This document shows, one piece after another, positions 12,048-20,095 of a stretch of 20,572 nt of DNA. The stretch is from the IMG/VR virus record IMGVR_UViG_3300020202_000226, positions 1-20,572 of that record; one strand, written 5' to 3'. This stretch comes from a virus. The notes below the pieces were generated by a model, which searched no databases, was not told the origin of the DNA, and saw only the letters and a list, made by a program, of their open reading frames with translations. The translations under genes were made by a program, and so were the position numbers. Numbering within the stretch: the first letter of the stretch is position 1; every line of letters begins with the position of its first letter.

Positions 12048-12231
12048 CAAATGCCTGCATTGCTCATACGACGCGGGTGGACTGGTGCACAAGTTTTGCA
12101 ATAAGCACGCGGACGAGATAATAGACGCGCTCAAACGAGCGCAGGAAGTCACAGAGATGCAGGAGAGGGACAGAGCGCTAAGGTGTACATGCTGCCCGAT
12201 TCACCAAGGAGTGTACCGTGCCACCACGTAA
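12034..12231 (+). CDS. 65-aa zinc-finger-like protein
   Basis: Starts at ATG 12034. MPPRNKCLHCSYDAGGLVHK contains CLHC, followed by FCNKHADEI and, after a helix, RCTCCPIH, so a Cys/His site is likely. The N-terminal MPPR and the MPPRKR start of the following gene are alike by chance of local repeated ATGCCACCACGTAA-type starts. No ribosome site better than GACGGTAA is visible. It overlaps the small-terminase candidate by 14 bases. Confidence 0.55.
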   Translation: MPPRNKCLHCSYDAGGLVHKFCNKHADEIIDALKRAQEVTEMQERDRALRCTCCPIHQGVYRATT

Positions 12232-12721
12232 ACGCCAGCTCCCACCGCCACCGCAAGAGATCGACCGCTCAGAGTACGTAAAATACGGCGACGAGCTGCC
12301 ACCAAACGCGGTGCTGCTGCGCGACTTGCGCGCATGCCAGGGTGACTTGGACGAGTTTCTGCACAGGCACGCCGGCAAGCGTCGCCGCGAGGTTTTGTTT
12401 GAGATAAATGTCCGCAGGCAAGAGGCCCCGTCACTGACAGAGGCTCAATACGCGGTGGGGATGACGAGTTTTGCTGACGAGTGGGACAAGCTAATCCGCT
12501 CAGGCGAGCAGCTAACGCTGGATTTAGTCACCAGCCGGTTGCTGACTGAGCTAAAAGCCATGACAGATGTGGGGGATGTGATCAAGGTAGTTGAGCGCCT
12601 GGCACCGGAGAAATGGGCTCGTAAGACGGTGGCGGGACGGGGCGTGGGGCGGACCTCCAAAGGGGATAGGAAGGACCGCTTGGACGAACTGTTAGGCATG
12701 ACGGGTGGCGATACGGGATAG
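12218..12721 (+). CDS. terS: Probable terminase small subunit
   Basis: A 167-aa protein just ahead of the large terminase, the usual place for the DNA-recognising small subunit. AAGGAG lies 6 bases before GTG 12218. The sequence is basic at both ends (MPPRKRQLPPPPQE; RKTVAGRGVGRTSKGDRKDR), with helical regions ELPPNAVLLRDLRACQGDLD and QLTLDLVTSRLLTELKAMTD and a DDLDRL-like tail. No clear HTH of a known TerS family can be named, so the call relies on size, basic nature and position. It overlaps terL by 17 bases. Confidence 0.5.
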   Translation: MPPRKRQLPPPPQEIDRSEYVKYGDELPPNAVLLRDLRACQGDLDEFLHRHAGKRRREVLFEINVRRQEAPSLTEAQYAVGMTSFADEWDKLIRSGEQLTLDLVTSRLLTELKAMTDVGDVIKVVERLAPEKWARKTVAGRGVGRTSKGDRKDRLDELLGMTGGDTG

Positions 12722-14615
12722 TCGCAGGCATGACAACCGCGATGAAGAATCGAAGCGGATAGCGTACCTGCAGAAAATGGCAACAAGCCCACGCAATTGT
12801 CTTGCGTGTCAGTCGTGGTATGCAGCGCGCCAGGCGGGCCGGGACTGGGACGGGAAAATACCACATGTTTGCGCGCGCGGCTACATGGAGCGCCACTTAT
12901 ATATCACCAACAAGCAGGGCGAGAAGCAGCTGCTTACCTTCAATGACAGCCAGGACGACGTCTGGGAGGTCATTTATGTCCTGACGCGCGACGGCAAGCT
13001 GCTCAGGATACTGATACTTAAGAGTCGCCAGGTGGGCATATCGACAAGCTCCTCGGGGTTGCTGTATGCGCGCACAACTACGCGGCCTAATACGAACAGC
13101 ATGATCATTGGCCACCATAAGAAGGCCACGGCCAACCTTTTCCAGAAGCAGCAATACTTTCACGACCACTTAGAACCAGATATAAAATTCCCGCTTGAGC
13201 GCGGCAACACCGAGGAGCTGTACTGCAAGCTGCTCAACTGGCGTATCACGCTGGCAACAGCCGGCACGTTGGCCGCCACGCGATCAAACACGCTGACTAA
13301 CGTGTTGTTTACGGAGATTGGTTATTACGACGACTTTATAACAATCAAGTCAGCCACCGAGGCCTCTGTGCCGGTGACAAGCGACACTATGATCATCGGC
13401 GAGTCCACAGCCAACGGCATGGGCTCTGACTTCCATACGCTGTGGGTGCTGGCCGAGGCCGGCGAGATTGATTACTTCCCGCTGTTTTTGAAGTGGTTCA
13501 GGGATCGCAAATGTTGGTTTCCATTTAACAGTGACCGCGAGCGGGACGAGCACTTAGACTGGCTCTTTGGCAAGTGCCCCGAGCTAAAAGACAGGCAGCA
13601 GGCATTTAACCTGGCGCCCGAGCAGATAGCTTTCTATGGGCTTATGCTCAAGCAATACAACTGGGACACGCAGTATATACAGCAGGAGTTTCCATGCACG
13701 CCGCAAGAGGCGTGGTTAGCTAGCGGGCGCACTGTGGTGCCGACGCGTGTGATCATGAAGCACGTCGAGAAGGCCAAGCCGGGCAAGCTGTATGACCCGT
13801 ACATGACGCTGACGCGCAAGTCTGCGCTTGATCAGTGGGATGAGGCACCATGGCTGGTGCGCCAGCAGCATGCGTATCTGGAGATCTGGCAGCGTCCGAT
13901 CCCGGGGCGGCATTATCTAATTGCGGTAGACACGGCGCAGGGCACAGAGAAGGGTGACTACTCGTGTGCGCTTGTGTTTGACATTGCCACGCAGCGACTG
14001 GTGGCTCAATTGCATGGCAAGATCGAGCCTAAACTTTTAGGCAAGGAACTGGTACCGCAGCTGGGGCGTGTGTACAACGGCGCGATTCTGGTAATTGAGA
14101 TCGACGGTCTGGGGCTGACTACACTTAGCTATGCAAAAGATGTCTACCACCATATGTACCAGCAGCGCAAAGACGACGGCTTTGCAACATCTGTCACGCA
14201 TAAGATCGGCTGGGAGACGTCAACGTCGACGCGCGCCAACATCGTCGCCAATATGCGCCACGTGCTAGGTGAGAGGCAGGCAGAGGAAGGATTCTGCCCA
14301 GACAAATGTCTGCTTGAGGAGCTGCTGGTATTCGTGGAGAAGGACGGCAAGCCGCAGGCTCAGAAGGGCTTCCACGACGACCGCGTCATGACGTACGCGA
14401 TAGGTCAGTGGACTTGTCTTGAGGAGATCAAAATTCGGCCCGAAATTTTGCGAGTGCTCAACAAAGTTGAGGACGGCGATGCTAGGGTGGTAACCGTAAA
14501 GCCAGAGGACGTTTTGCGTAAGGTCAAGGACCCTCGGTGGTACGGGCAATCAATGGTTAGCGGCGGGGACCTGGGTGGCCCCATTATTCCTGAGGGAGGA
14601 GACTACGAATGGTAG
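12705..14615 (+). CDS. terL: Terminase large subunit
   Basis: A 636-aa DNA-packaging motor. The ATPase half has a Walker A-like KSRQVGIST at 106-114, and VLFTE at 200-204 fills the Walker B/catalytic-Glu place, with Thr where Asp is usual. The RNase H-type nuclease half has IAVDTAQGTEKGDYS (D409), LVIEIDGLG (E465, D467) and FHDDRVM (D558, D559). It uses ATP to drive DNA into the prohead and cuts the concatemer. An N-terminal C32xxC35...H54xC56...H64 cluster is an extra possible zinc site. GTG 12705 is chosen: the frame's next ATG (25) would cut this cluster. Position before portal supports the call. Confidence 0.93.
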   Translation: MAIRDSRRHDNRDEESKRIAYLQKMATSPRNCLACQSWYAARQAGRDWDGKIPHVCARGYMERHLYITNKQGEKQLLTFNDSQDDVWEVIYVLTRDGKLLRILILKSRQVGISTSSSGLLYARTTTRPNTNSMIIGHHKKATANLFQKQQYFHDHLEPDIKFPLERGNTEELYCKLLNWRITLATAGTLAATRSNTLTNVLFTEIGYYDDFITIKSATEASVPVTSDTMIIGESTANGMGSDFHTLWVLAEAGEIDYFPLFLKWFRDRKCWFPFNSDRERDEHLDWLFGKCPELKDRQQAFNLAPEQIAFYGLMLKQYNWDTQYIQQEFPCTPQEAWLASGRTVVPTRVIMKHVEKAKPGKLYDPYMTLTRKSALDQWDEAPWLVRQQHAYLEIWQRPIPGRHYLIAVDTAQGTEKGDYSCALVFDIATQRLVAQLHGKIEPKLLGKELVPQLGRVYNGAILVIEIDGLGLTTLSYAKDVYHHMYQQRKDDGFATSVTHKIGWETSTSTRANIVANMRHVLGERQAEEGFCPDKCLLEELLVFVEKDGKPQAQKGFHDDRVMTYAIGQWTCLEEIKIRPEILRVLNKVEDGDARVVTVKPEDVLRKVKDPRWYGQSMVSGGDLGGPIIPEGGDYEW

Positions 14616-15214
14616 GTAAGGACGACAAGGACAAGGCACTGGATATTTTGTTTCCGCCTGAGCCCGATCCGGACGATGAGGATTTGGATGACGAGGACCT
14701 GCTGGGGCCTCCGCTGGTGGTGCCAGAGCCCGAGCCGATGCCCCCCGCGCCAGAGCCTGTTATACATAAAGACATCGCCGACGTCGCAGCGCTCCCCAAA
14801 GAGCAGCCCGAGCCCGATCCGCTGACCGTGCAGATCAAATCCGAGGAGCAGCCAAACGTCAAGAAGCTAGACGTCGACCCCGAGCGCGACGAGCTGGCCA
14901 GATTTTTCCTCGGCGAAGAATTGTTTACACGCTTTAAGCTACTCGCCACCGGCCGCGGTGTCAGCATTGGCACCCTGTTAGATCAGGGCTTGCAGATGTG
15001 CTTTGACATCGGCGGCTTTGTCTGCGAGGCGGCCAAAGAGCACAAGCGTACCGGACACGACGAGGTGGAGCACTGGTATGTCAACAAGCGCCTGCGCTCA
15101 CTTGTTACCGACAAGTACGAGCAGGTGACGTCTGCGTGCCGTGCTTATGGCGTGCCCAATAAAGAGGGCTTCGCTGCGGGCATTGAGGCTGCGTTGGACA
15201 GAGGGGCGATATGA
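14609..15214 (+). CDS. Acidic/Pro-rich protein with a C-terminal helical domain
   Basis: A 201-aa product. Residues 10-95 are disordered-looking: DPDDEDLDDEDLLG and PEPEPMPPAPEP runs, strongly acidic. Residues 96-201 look folded and helical (ELARFFLGEELFTRFKLLA, TLLDQGLQMCFDIGGFVCEAAKEH, SLVTDKYEQVTSACRAYG). GGGAGGAG precedes ATG 14609, which overlaps the terL stop. Located between terminase and portal, it could be a packaging accessory or head-vertex protein. No family recognised. Confidence 0.7.
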   Translation: MVGKDDKDKALDILFPPEPDPDDEDLDDEDLLGPPLVVPEPEPMPPAPEPVIHKDIADVAALPKEQPEPDPLTVQIKSEEQPNVKKLDVDPERDELARFFLGEELFTRFKLLATGRGVSIGTLLDQGLQMCFDIGGFVCEAAKEHKRTGHDEVEHWYVNKRLRSLVTDKYEQVTSACRAYGVPNKEGFAAGIEAALDRGAI

Positions 15215-15498
15215 TCGAGGCCTGCCTGCTCATGTGCACGTTCTGCACGCTCATTGCTGTGGGCGCTGCCGCCTATGTGGGTATAAGCGGCGCCAGTATC
15301 AATCACCGCTTCGCCAACTTTCTTGAGGCCGAGGCGCGAGCCTTCAGTCAGACAGTGCGACAGACCAGCGCAGAGCTTGGCCCGCTGCGCGAGAAGATTG
15401 ACGCCACTGGCGCTGCGCGTGCAGAGAAGATTGACGACGACGACATCCTTGACGACATGGATGACGAGGAGGAGGCCCGTAAGTGGCTGGCGAAATAA
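15211..15498 (+). CDS. Small N-terminally anchored acidic protein (95 aa)
   Basis: ATG 15211 overlaps the previous TGA. Residues 4-30 (ACLLMCTFCTLIAVGAAAYVG) form one membrane segment, then a helical amphipathic stretch and an Asp/Glu-rich tail (DDDDILDDMDDEEE). This looks like a type II membrane-anchored helix. The gene overlaps the portal start by 16 bases. Being between terminase-proximal and portal genes, a role in head maturation or membrane interaction is possible; unknown. Confidence 0.6.
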   Translation: MIEACLLMCTFCTLIAVGAAAYVGISGASINHRFANFLEAEARAFSQTVRQTSAELGPLREKIDATGAARAEKIDDDDILDDMDDEEEARKWLAK

Positions 15499-17258
15499 AC
15501 CTTGTAGACGAGTTGGAGCAGGAGCTTAAGACGCTCGACACGCCTCAGTGGAAATTTGAGGGGTGCAACAGCCGTGACGAGTACGAGGAGAAATACGTCC
15601 GGCTTGTTGACGACTTGCTGGCCGAGTCCGAGGGCGCTTATCTCAAAACAAAGAAGCGCTGGCTAAAGGACCTTAAGCGCGTCCACATGGAGGAGGATGA
15701 TTTAGAGGGCACGGTCAGCAGGACTGACTTGCCTCTGATACCGCCCGCGGTGGAGGACGCCGTTGCTATGTCGGTGGAGAATTTGCCCCGCGGCAATGCT
15801 TCGCCAAGGCAGTCGTCACAGGAAGACTTTGCCGGCGCGCTAAATTACTTCATGGAGGAGGAGTACGACTCCAACGACTTTGACGCTGTCGCCTGGCGCG
15901 CCGTGTTTGACGCGCTCGTGTTTAGCTTCGGTTGTATAAAACAAACCGTCGACATGGAGCAGACCGGCCCGCTGGGACAGATGGGTCGGGTCATCTTCAA
16001 AAACATCGACCCCCGCCACGTCTGGCCCGATCCGAAGGCAAAGAGCTGGCGCTGGGAGGACATGCGGTATCTGATCGTGGCTGAGCCTATGGACCTGTCA
16101 GAGATCCGCGAGCGCTGGCCCGGTCAAGGTCATCTTGTCGAGCCCGAGGGCGACTACTCAGAGAAGCGCAATGAGCTTGAGCTGGGTGTCTCAGAAGAGG
16201 TGGGCGACGGCTATACTGTCGGTCAGCGCCACCGAGCCGTGGTTAAAGAGTGTTGGATTAAAGACGGCCGGCGTGTGTGGGAGCCCATGCGCGACCCCAA
16301 CACATGTGAGGAAGTCAAGGACAGCGAGGGGCGACCACTCGGTAAGTGGAAGAAAAAATATCCTTACGGCCGCGTGGTTATCACCGCCAATGGTGTCCTG
16401 CTGGCCGACGTGCCCAACCCGTTTGACCACGGGCAGCCGCCGTATAGCTTCCTGCCAGGACTGATCGACAGGCTCATGGGCAAGGGACAAGTGCGGCTGA
16501 TCGGCATCATTGCCGATAAGATCAACCAGCTTGGCAAAGACGGTTTCAGAAATTTGCGCGTGGGCTGTAACAGTCCATGGGTAGCCGACCGCAACGCATT
16601 TGAAGATCCGGACAAATTCCACCAGTTAACAAACGACCCCGGCATTGTCTTGCCGGTCACAGCCGGCGCGCGCGTGGAGCGCCTGCCTCCAGCCGAGCTG
16701 CCACAGTCTTACTTTATGTTCATGGACTGGATGCAGTCGCAGTTTGACAACATCCTGGGCCGCGCCGCTGTGGCTGCCGGCCGGGTAGAGAAAGGTAGTC
16801 AGCTGTCAGCTGAGGCCATCGCCAACCTGCAACAGTCAAGCATGGCTCGGCAGAGGCTCAGGCAGCGCATGTTTGAGCTATTCCTCAAGCACGTGGCGCA
16901 CCTGTTGCAGTGGAACATCCGGCAGTTTTATCCTGACCAGATGCAGGTGGAGCTGATGGATCCGCGCAGTGGTAGCAAGAAGATTTATAAGTGGACAGCC
17001 GACGCAGCCAAGGCTGACTACAGCATTAAGATCGAGGCCGGCTCAAGCATGCCAGGCGCCAAGCAAGGTAAAGAGAGCTTGGCCAGGGACCTGTATAAAG
17101 ACGGTATTACTGATCGCGAGTACACGATCCGCATGATTGATCTGCCTGGCGCTGACGCTCTAATTGAGCGTATGCGTAAGCAGGAGGAGAAGCTGGCCCA
17201 GCTCGGCATGATGGCTGAGCTGAAGAAGATACGACCATCGAGTAAGAGGAGCGCATAA
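15483..17258 (+). CDS. Portal protein
   Basis: A 591-aa protein right after the packaging genes and before scaffold and capsid. The beginning (DEYEEKYVRLVDDLLAESEG), VFSFGCIKQTVDMEQTGPL, FKNIDPRHVWPDPKAKSWR, the Tyr/Pro stretch FDHGQPPYSFLPGLIDRLMG, and the long helical core MFMDWMQSQFDNILGRAA with SAEAIANLQQSSMARQRLRQ are the standard portal pattern, closest in length to P22-like podovirus portals. It makes the ring at one capsid vertex through which DNA enters. GTG 15483 with GAGGAGG upstream is the start. Overlaps the previous gene. Confidence 0.88.
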   Translation: MAGEINLVDELEQELKTLDTPQWKFEGCNSRDEYEEKYVRLVDDLLAESEGAYLKTKKRWLKDLKRVHMEEDDLEGTVSRTDLPLIPPAVEDAVAMSVENLPRGNASPRQSSQEDFAGALNYFMEEEYDSNDFDAVAWRAVFDALVFSFGCIKQTVDMEQTGPLGQMGRVIFKNIDPRHVWPDPKAKSWRWEDMRYLIVAEPMDLSEIRERWPGQGHLVEPEGDYSEKRNELELGVSEEVGDGYTVGQRHRAVVKECWIKDGRRVWEPMRDPNTCEEVKDSEGRPLGKWKKKYPYGRVVITANGVLLADVPNPFDHGQPPYSFLPGLIDRLMGKGQVRLIGIIADKINQLGKDGFRNLRVGCNSPWVADRNAFEDPDKFHQLTNDPGIVLPVTAGARVERLPPAELPQSYFMFMDWMQSQFDNILGRAAVAAGRVEKGSQLSAEAIANLQQSSMARQRLRQRMFELFLKHVAHLLQWNIRQFYPDQMQVELMDPRSGSKKIYKWTADAAKADYSIKIEAGSSMPGAKQGKESLARDLYKDGITDREYTIRMIDLPGADALIERMRKQEEKLAQLGMMAELKKIRPSSKRSA

Positions 17259-17660
17259 ATGGCAGTCCCAACCGCAGAGCAGCTAAATGTCCGCTTAGCC
17301 GTGAGCTACGGCTCGACCTTGGGGAGTGAGCGTCCGCTGCTGGATTACACAGAGCCTGACGCCACAGAGGTGACGCAGGGCAATGTGATTAGCAAAGAGC
17401 TGGCCGCCGGCGCGACCGATCAGACGGTGGACCTCTCGACGTATGTTGACACACTGCATGCGATCACAATTGAGGATCGCAGCAATATTGGCCTCAAGGT
17501 GGGCTTGGCTGCAGGCGGGACAAAGTTTAGGATAGCGGCTAATGGCGCCATGTGTATCCGGTGGAATAGCAGCGTGGCGCCGCCGACGTTGTATCTGGAT
17601 AACGAGAGTGGCGCGAGCAAGTGCTTTCTGCAGATAGGGATCGCGGGCAGCTCAAGCTAG
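17259..17660 (+). CDS. Small beta-rich virion-like protein
   Basis: A 133-aa protein with AGAGGAGCGCATAA before ATG, one base after the portal stop. It is beta-strand rich: ATDQTVDLSTYVDTLHAITI, NIGLKVGLAAGGTKFRIAA, PPTLYLDNESGASKCFLQIG. The alternating pattern is like small capsid-decorating or head-fibre beta-sandwich proteins and also the mature part of the 7515-7895 protein. Function by position only: head accessory. It ends 9 bases before the tRNA. Confidence 0.6.
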   Translation: MAVPTAEQLNVRLAVSYGSTLGSERPLLDYTEPDATEVTQGNVISKELAAGATDQTVDLSTYVDTLHAITIEDRSNIGLKVGLAAGGTKFRIAANGAMCIRWNSSVAPPTLYLDNESGASKCFLQIGIAGSSS

Positions 17661-17669
17661 CGCTCACGC

Positions 17670-17741
17670 GCCGGTGTAGCACAACGGTAATGCGGCTGCC
17701 TTGTAAGCAGTAGATTGCAGGTTCAAATCCTGTCGCCGGCT
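17670..17741 (+). tRNA. tRNA-Thr(UGU)
   Basis: A complete cloverleaf: acceptor GCCGGTG (17670-17676) pairs with CGCCGGC (17734-17740) with one G-T wobble; D-arm GCA...TGC; anticodon stem GCTGC/GCAGT with loop CTTGTAA (anticodon TGT); T-arm GCAGG-TTCAAAT-CCTGT. Discriminator base T at 17741; no encoded CCA. G1-C72 and C2-G71 are Thr identity pairs. It decodes ACA and possibly ACN wobble codons. It lies inside the head gene cluster, in the same direction. Confidence 0.93.
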
Positions 17742-17767
17742 CTAAGGGGTTCACATCGGTTTCGGTA

Positions 17768-17820
17768 AAAGGATTGAGGAGACATAGCGACCGTGCGGCG
17801 AAAGCCCTAATCAATCCTTT
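17768..17820 (+). other. Structured RNA-like hairpin after the tRNA
   Basis: AAAGGATTGA (17768-17777) and TCAATCCTTT (17811-17820) are perfect inverted 10-mers around 33 bases that include a GGC-GAAA-GCC tetraloop stem (17797-17806). No T-run follows, so not a plain terminator. It could be a processing signal or a small RNA. Confidence 0.65.
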
Positions 17821-17865
17821 CCCCTCTTAAGTATTCAAAGTATCTCTTGTATCTCATTCCAAGCC

Positions 17866-17890
17866 GCACACAGCTTGCGTTAGCGTGTGC
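17866..17890 (+). promoter_or_regulatory. Hairpin in front of the next start codon
   Basis: GCACAC(A)GC (17866-17874) pairs with GCGTGTGC (17883-17890) with one bulged A, loop TTGCGTTA. It ends two bases before ATG 17893, where no Shine-Dalgarno can be seen, so the start could be hidden or controlled by it. Confidence 0.55.
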
Positions 17891-17892
17891 AT

Positions 17893-18210
17893 ATGTTTGA
17901 CGCAATGCAAGCCATGATGAGTCCGACGCCACCGCCAGCAATGGCAGGCCCGGCCGCGCCGTCCCTGATGAATCCAGGCGGTGGACAGCCGGCAGTCAAT
18001 CCTCTAGAGGAGGATTACAGCACTTTAACTCTGGTCTTGCGCCAGTTTGCAAACCGCGCCCGCGCCCTCAACAAAGAGAAGATCGCGGCCATGGTCGAGG
18101 CGTTTGGCGCCAAGGTGACTAAAGAGAAGCTGCGCGAAGAGGACGAGCTGAGACGCGCCAATGAGGTTTACCAGCAACACATGGCAGCGGCAGCGCTGCC
18201 GCCAGGATAG
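17893..18210 (+). CDS. Small head-module protein of unknown function
   Basis: From ATG 17893 a 105-aa protein: Met/Pro/Ala/Gly-rich flexible N-terminus (MFDAMQAMMSPTPPPAMAGP) up to residue 40, then a helical part (LTLVLRQFANRARALNKEKI, KLREEDELRRANEVYQQHMA). GTG 17887 is an in-frame alternative that lies within the hairpin. The start has no visible ribosome site, unusual here. Upstream of scaffold and coat; may be a head assembly cofactor. Confidence 0.6.
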   Translation: MFDAMQAMMSPTPPPAMAGPAAPSLMNPGGGQPAVNPLEEDYSTLTLVLRQFANRARALNKEKIAAMVEAFGAKVTKEKLREEDELRRANEVYQQHMAAAALPPG

Positions 18211-18221
18211 GACGAGGAAAG

Positions 18222-19016
18222 ATGCCAGATTTAGCAAAGTTCTTACAAGAGATGGGCGACGGCGAGGTCACTTCGCGGACATTCGATCAGGCCAAGTTTG
18301 AGGATGACCTGACCGACGACGGCGTCAATATCGGGGGCGACGACGAGGACGAGGGCGAGCAGGAACCGGCAGAGCAGCAACCGCAGCAGCCAGAGCCGCC
18401 AGCCGCACCAGCATCCGACGAGCCCACCGCAAAGGACTATGAGCGCATCTATGCCGAGCAATCCAGGCAAACGCTCAATCAGCTACAGCAATTCGTCGAG
18501 CAAAAATTATCGCAGCATCAGCCGGCACCGCAGGCACAGCAGCCGCAATTTGAGGACCCAATGGTGCGGCTCCACCGCGAAGTAGAGGAGCTAAAACAAA
18601 AGCAAGAGCAAGCAAATGCCCGCGCGAAGTCTGCTGCAGAGAAGCTGTTTAAACAAGAGTTTGAGCGGTCGGTGGCTGCAATCAAAGAGCAGTACCCAGA
18701 CATCCACGAATTCATTCCAGCCGAGCGCATGGAGCACGCCTACAGAGAGGCTGTGAAGCATGAGGCGTTTGACACTGACTGGAAGGGCGAGATCAGCAGG
18801 ACGTACAAGCTGCTCTCACACGACAAATATTTCAAGGCTCACGGCAAGGGCGAGGACGAGGTGAGTCAGAAGCGGGCTGAAAAGCGCGAGAAAAGCAGCG
18901 CGATCAGCGCCGGTGGGGCGAAGTATCAGGCGCCGAGCAAGAAGCTCGACCCTAATAGCCCCACATACCACAAAGACAAACAGGCGGCATTTTTTGCCGA
19001 CTTAGCAGGAGGGTAA
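18222..19016 (+). CDS. Scaffolding protein
   Basis: A 264-aa, charged, helical protein immediately ahead of the coat gene, the standard scaffold place. It begins with an acidic N-terminal region (LTDDGVNIGGDDEDEGEQEP), then a Gln/Pro-rich linker (QQPQQPEPPAAPAS), a coiled-coil helix (LHREVEELKQKQEQANARAK), and a basic C-terminus with lysines (KKLDPNSPTYHKDKQAAF), which in scaffold proteins binds coat. It assembles the prohead and leaves or is cut. GACGAGGAAAG precedes the ATG. No protease motif seen. Confidence 0.82.
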   Translation: MPDLAKFLQEMGDGEVTSRTFDQAKFEDDLTDDGVNIGGDDEDEGEQEPAEQQPQQPEPPAAPASDEPTAKDYERIYAEQSRQTLNQLQQFVEQKLSQHQPAPQAQQPQFEDPMVRLHREVEELKQKQEQANARAKSAAEKLFKQEFERSVAAIKEQYPDIHEFIPAERMEHAYREAVKHEAFDTDWKGEISRTYKLLSHDKYFKAHGKGEDEVSQKRAEKREKSSAISAGGAKYQAPSKKLDPNSPTYHKDKQAAFFADLAGG

Positions 19017-19019
19017 GGA

Positions 19020-20048
19020 ATGGCCGTCTCGGTTTCAATTAATACATTCGACGCTGCAACCGACAAGAATTTTATTCACGAGTTGCACGATCAATTTTTC
19101 CTCAGCCGCGCGTTTAACGTCAAGCTGAAGAAGCGCGAGCGCCCCGTGGATGGTGGCGACGATATTCGCGTACCCGTGAAATATCAGGGCAACACTAACA
19201 CTGGCCGATGGAATGGTGACGACGATCTGCTCGACACTGCCGGCCAAGAGTTTGCTACGCAGGCAGTATTTGAGTTCCGTTATCTGAAGGCGTCAGTGGC
19301 GCTGCCGGAAACAAAGATCCTTAGAAACATGGGCAAGTCCCGAATCTTCAATCTGTTAGAAGAAGAAGTTGAGAACGCTAAAGAGACTATCGTTGATCAA
19401 TTCGACATCGACCTGTACAAGGACGGTGCGGCGGATTCTAACGGGCGAATCGGGATTGACGGATTGGCAGCAGTTTGCACGCGGGCAGCAAACCCAACGC
19501 CAGGCTCTTATGGTGGCATCACCAGGGTTGGTGCCTCGGGTTCTAAAAACAGCCCAACCGGCAACGCGTTCTGGAACGCCAACGTGGTAGCCGCAAACGG
19601 CAACCAGACTTACACGCTGTGGAAGAACGATGTCACCATGGACAACTCCGCGGTGATGACTTTGGCAAAACTGCAAGCCATCTTTGGTGTCTGCGGCGGT
19701 GCCGACTTGATCGTGACTTCGCAGCTGTTGTACGACAAATACTGGTCATTGCTAACCGCAATCCAGCGCCAGATGACTGACGACGAGATTGGTAAGGCTG
19801 GCTTCTCTAGCCTCATGTTTAACTCGACCCCAGTAATCGTCGGCGACAACATCAACAACACAGGCTATTGGTACAACCTTAACCTGAAGTTCTTTGAGCT
19901 GAAGCCGCACAAAGACATGAATTTCGATGCGACTGAATTCAGAAAGCCGCCTAACCAGCGCACTCTGATCAAGCACATCAACTGGATGGGCAACCTGATC
20001 TGCAAACGGCCGAACCGCCAGGGGCTGATCACCGGTATGACCGCCTAA
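19020..20048 (+). CDS. Major capsid protein
   Basis: A 342-aa coat protein, GGAGGGTAAGGA before ATG, three bases after the scaffold stop. Typical features of an HK97-fold coat: N-terminal INTFDAATDKNFIHELHDQF, long E-loop region (RVPVKYQGNTNTGRWNGDDD), a helical spine (FNLLEEEVENAKETIVDQFD), a P-domain with TSQLLYDKYWSLLTAI, and an A-domain/C-terminal SLMFNSTPVIVGDNI with FRKPPNQRTLIKHINWMGNL. Gene order confirms it. It forms the icosahedral shell. Whether it is P22-like or another HK97 subfamily cannot be decided here. Confidence 0.9.
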   Translation: MAVSVSINTFDAATDKNFIHELHDQFFLSRAFNVKLKKRERPVDGGDDIRVPVKYQGNTNTGRWNGDDDLLDTAGQEFATQAVFEFRYLKASVALPETKILRNMGKSRIFNLLEEEVENAKETIVDQFDIDLYKDGAADSNGRIGIDGLAAVCTRAANPTPGSYGGITRVGASGSKNSPTGNAFWNANVVAANGNQTYTLWKNDVTMDNSAVMTLAKLQAIFGVCGGADLIVTSQLLYDKYWSLLTAIQRQMTDDEIGKAGFSSLMFNSTPVIVGDNINNTGYWYNLNLKFFELKPHKDMNFDATEFRKPPNQRTLIKHINWMGNLICKRPNRQGLITGMTA

Positions 20049-20095
20049 AGACAGGATGAGGGCGGCCCGGGCGCTGCCATGCAGAGGAGAAAAAC

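Noticed and set aside
14584-14973. Ser/Gly-rich minus-strand frame opposite the acidic gene
   Set aside because: Shadow caused by the Asp/Glu/Pro codon repeats of the plus-strand gene.
20060-20082. GC-rich palindromic sequence between coat and cement genes as a terminator
   Set aside because: No T-run and only a short symmetrical core (GCCCGGGC); the downstream gene is likely cotranscribed.
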